DNA from: an uncultured Verrucomicrobiales bacterium
Lineage (GTDB): Bacteria > Verrucomicrobiota > Verrucomicrobiia > Verrucomicrobiales > Akkermansiaceae
DNA: 8,262 bases
Direction: 5' to 3'
NCBI GenBank assembly: GCA_937916135.1
Contig: CALFTQ010000048.1
Location: forward strand, 1-8,262
Shown: positions 6,484-8,262 of the stretch, piece after piece
How positions within the stretch are numbered: the stretch's first letter is position 1
Layout: each line of letters starts with the position of its first letter
Made by a program: the position numbers and the translations under genes
The notes under the pieces: model-generated
Database searches by the model: none
What the model was told of the DNA's origin: nothing
Seen by the model: the letters and a program-made list of their open reading frames with translations, nothing else

Positions 6484-7407
6484 ATGAAAGTACTCATTAC
6501 CGGCGGTGCCGGCTTCATCGGGTCTCACATTGCTGAGCATTATCAGGGTATCGCAGAAGAAATCCGCGTGCTGGACAACCTGCGTACCGGTTACAAGAAA
6601 AACCTGGACGGCCTGAAGGTGACCTTCATCGAAGGCTCCATCACCGACCGCGAGCTCGTGGCCAAGGCCGTGGAGGGCGTGGACTACATCTTCCACATGG
6701 CTGCCATGGTATCTGTGCCGGAGTCCATGCAGAAGCCCCGTGAAACAGTGGATCTGAACGTAAATGGCCTGCTCACCGTGCTGGAGGAAGCCACCAAGGC
6801 CGGCGTGAAGAAAGTAGTGCTCGCCTCCTCCGCTGCCATCTATGGCGACAACCCCATCGTGCCCAAGGTGGAGACCATGTACCCGGAGCCGAAGAGCCCC
6901 TACGGCATTACCAAGCTCGATGGTGAGTACTACATGGAAATGTTCCGCACCACCGGTCAGGTAAACACCGGCTGCTGCCGCTTCTTCAACGTGTTTGGCC
7001 CGCGCCAGGATCCGAAGGGCGCCTACGCTGCCGCCGTGCCGATTTTCATGGAGAAGGCCATCAAGGGTGAGGATATCACCGTGTTCGGTGATGGTGAGCA
7101 GACCCGCGACTTCATCTATGTGAAGGATATTGTGGGCGGTCTCACCTTCGTGGCCGAGCATCCGGAAGTGACCGGCGTATACAACGTGGGCTACGGTGGT
7201 CAGATCACCATCAATGACCTGGCAAACATCATCATCGACGCCGCCGGCTCCAGCTCCAAGGTGGTGCACCTGCCCGAGCGCCCCGGCGATGTGAAGCACT
7301 CCCGCTCCTGCGCCGATAAGCTGCGCAACGCCGGCTGGGCTCCCAAGCACACGCTGGAGGAAGGTCTCAAGACCACGCTTGAGTACTTCAAGAGCGTCAC
7401 CAAGTAA
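6484..7407 (+). CDS. NAD-dependent UDP-sugar 4-epimerase (extended SDR)
   Basis: A cytoplasmic extended short-chain dehydrogenase/reductase that probably interconverts UDP-glucose/UDP-galactose or their N-acetyl forms. The 307 residues begin MKVLITGGAGFIGSH, with the NAD-binding TGGAGFIG at 6-13 and Asp31 (LDN) at the ribose site. SSAAIYG (115-121) supplies the catalytic Ser116, and YGITK (140-144) the Tyr140/Lys144 pair. FFNVFGPRQDP (167-177) and FGDGEQTRDFIYVKD (201-215) are typical of the UDP-GlcNAc 4-epimerase (Gne/WbpP) and GalE-like branch. I chose ATG 6484 rather than the longer start at 6460 because the Rossmann strand should begin at residue 1-2 and 6460 would overlap the promoter. 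Nothing is missing. It is divergent from the acyltransferase/GH2 pair. Exact substrate (Glc, GlcNAc or uronic acid form) cannot be read from sequence alone. Confidence 0.92.
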   Translation: MKVLITGGAGFIGSHIAEHYQGIAEEIRVLDNLRTGYKKNLDGLKVTFIEGSITDRELVAKAVEGVDYIFHMAAMVSVPESMQKPRETVDLNVNGLLTVLEEATKAGVKKVVLASSAAIYGDNPIVPKVETMYPEPKSPYGITKLDGEYYMEMFRTTGQVNTGCCRFFNVFGPRQDPKGAYAAAVPIFMEKAIKGEDITVFGDGEQTRDFIYVKDIVGGLTFVAEHPEVTGVYNVGYGGQITINDLANIIIDAAGSSSKVVHLPERPGDVKHSRSCADKLRNAGWAPKHTLEEGLKTTLEYFKSVTK

Positions 7408-7421
7408 ACATTTATCCCAAC

Positions 7422-7454
7422 AGCCGGGGTTCCACCAGGAGCCCCGGCTTTTTT
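7422..7454 (+). terminator. Strong intrinsic terminator after epimerase
   Basis: AGCCGGGG (7422-7429) pairs with CCCCGGCT (7442-7449). The stem extends inward through a T-G pair and TCC/GGA to a 4-base loop ACCA, 12 bp in all, followed by a run of six T. It lies 14 bases past the epimerase stop. The GTG start of the SWIM gene is only 8 bases beyond it. Confidence 0.9.
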
Positions 7455-7462
7455 ATCACCCT

Positions 7463-8149
7463 GTGAGCTACGATGAATTCGCCCCGCGGCTGAGAGCCGC
7501 TGATTTGAAGAAACTGGCCGAGGACCGCCAAGCGGAGCTCCTGGCAGATGGAGTGGAACTGCACCCGGTGCAGAACACCACCCGCAAACTGGCTACCCAC
7601 TTCTGGGGCAGCGCCTGGATGAAGCAGCTGGCCCACTGTGAATCCGGCGGCATGTGCCTGGCCCCGGGCCGCGCCCTGCTACGCCACGGCTGCGTGCTGG
7701 ATGTGCGCATTTCCCGCTGCTGCATCACCGCCCTGGTGAGCGCAGAGGAGCTCTTTGAAATTGAATTGCACCTTGCGCCGCTGGACGATGAGCACCTGGC
7801 CGAGCTGGCCCGCAGCTGCTCCGGCCACATCGATTCCCTGCTCTCCCTGCTGGAAGGCAAAGTGGACACCGCCGTGCTGGAGCAACTCTGCCACCCGGAG
7901 ACCGGCCTGCTCCCCACCCCTGCCGATTGGCAGATGCGCTGCAGCTGCCCGGACTGGGCCGAACCCTGCCCCCACGCCGCGGCCGCCATCTATGCCGCCG
8001 GGTGCCTCATCGATGCTGAGCCCGCCCTGCTCTTTACCTTGCGCGGCATCGAACCCGCCCAGCTGCTCAGCCAGCCTGAAAACGCAGTGGAACTTGACCC
8101 CGCCAATCTCTCCGCCACCTTTAGTATTGAGCTTGACCTGGGGAACTGA
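7463..8149 (+). CDS. SWIM zinc-finger family protein
   Basis: A cytoplasmic protein of the SWIM zinc-finger family. In other bacteria such genes often sit beside SNF2-type helicases, and the finger is thought to bind nucleic acid or protein. The start is GTG 7463 (228 aa): MSYDEFAPRL matches the usual M-x-Y-x-x-F opening, and PV (residues 35-36) and THFWGSAW (45-52) follow as in the family. An ATG at 7379 keeps the frame but lies inside the epimerase gene and its terminator. The zinc ligands are Cys160, Cys162, Cys169 and His171 in CSCPDWAEPCPHAAAAIYA, a CxCx6CxH finger. The RGR-x-Y-x-R-x-G region is modified here to PGRALLRHGCVLDV. No separate promoter fits between the terminator and the start, so expression may come from read-through or from a promoter inside the epimerase gene. 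No helicase gene is seen in the remaining 110 bases. Confidence 0.85.
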   Translation: MSYDEFAPRLRAADLKKLAEDRQAELLADGVELHPVQNTTRKLATHFWGSAWMKQLAHCESGGMCLAPGRALLRHGCVLDVRISRCCITALVSAEELFEIELHLAPLDDEHLAELARSCSGHIDSLLSLLEGKVDTAVLEQLCHPETGLLPTPADWQMRCSCPDWAEPCPHAAAAIYAAGCLIDAEPALLFTLRGIEPAQLLSQPENAVELDPANLSATFSIELDLGN

Positions 8150-8157
8150 GCACACAC

Positions 8158-8262
8158 GACGTGTCCCAAAGTTTGAGAAAGGTGCTCGATAAATTGATGT
8201 TTGACGCTGTCGGAGCACGGGACTTTAGTCCCGAAATCACGGTGCACATAATCGGGACTGAA
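8158..8262. repeat. Inverted-repeat-rich non-coding stretch, possible dispersed element
   Basis: GTGCTC (8182-8187) and GAGCAC (8213-8218) are inverted arms. They are followed at once by CGGGACT-TT-AGTCCCG (8218-8233), a 7-bp hairpin, and CGGGACT recurs at 8253-8259. No T-tract follows, so this is not a clear terminator for the SWIM gene. Base composition is more AT-rich than the adjoining gene. The repeated core suggests the edge of a dispersed palindromic repeat that continues beyond the window. I see no convincing gene here. Confidence 0.4.

Noticed and set aside
6418..7350. Minus-strand 310-codon open frame over the epimerase gene
   Set aside because: It is an antisense shadow caused by strong codon bias; the His- and Gly-rich translation matches no family I know.
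7379..7462. SWIM gene start at ATG 7379
   Set aside because: The extra 28 residues are encoded by the epimerase gene end and the terminator hairpin; family similarity begins at GTG 7463.
8173..8233. Hairpins after the SWIM gene as its terminator
   Set aside because: The CGGGACT hairpin is followed by AAATCACGG rather than a T-tract, so intrinsic termination is not supported.

Overview
The window is a dense, GC-rich bacterial segment. It carries six convincing protein genes, one partial tRNA, several strong intrinsic terminators and one possible small ORF. A secreted multidomain GH2 glycosidase, a DUF5009/HGSNAT-type membrane acyltransferase and the scarcity of clear Shine-Dalgarno sites together suggest a glycan-degrading, gut-type bacterium. 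Verrucomicrobiota (Akkermansia-like) is my best guess. That is inference; there is no rRNA or other decisive marker here.

Layout. Positions 1-77 are the 3' part of a class II tRNA-Ser(UGA), followed by a 12-bp hairpin terminator. On the minus strand, 124-720 is a divergent TrpF (phosphoribosylanthranilate isomerase-like). Upstream of trpF, the 311-base gap 721-1031 holds a strong terminator only about 21 bases before the trpF start, a second hairpin, and a 42-codon ORF (968-840) with a Shine-Dalgarno site and four consecutive Tyr codons. On the plus strand, 1032-2210 is a CynX/NimT-type MFS transporter whose stop codon lies inside a bidirectional terminator shared with the next gene. On the minus strand, the acyltransferase (6374-5280) and the GH2 enzyme (5216-2250) are 63 bases apart with no terminator between them, so they are probably one operon; a sigma70-like promoter may also serve GH2 alone. 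A divergent control region (6375-6483) separates them from a plus-strand UDP-sugar 4-epimerase (6484-7407). After its terminator comes a SWIM zinc-finger protein (7463-8149), whose GTG start is 8 bases past the T-tract. The last 110 bases are non-coding and rich in inverted repeats built on CGGGACT.

How the genes fit together. GH2 and the acyltransferase plausibly act on extracellular or periplasmic glycans, and the epimerase supplies or recycles UDP-galactose or UDP-GalNAc. TrpF, the MFS carrier and the SWIM protein have no evident link to that theme. The most noteworthy signals are regulatory. Two genes (trpF and the SWIM gene) begin so close behind intrinsic terminators that they seem to need read-through or attenuation. 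The leader of trpF looks like an attenuator, but its codon run is Tyr, not Trp. TrpF itself has lost several family signature motifs. I do not see a clear new defence or mobile system in the window.
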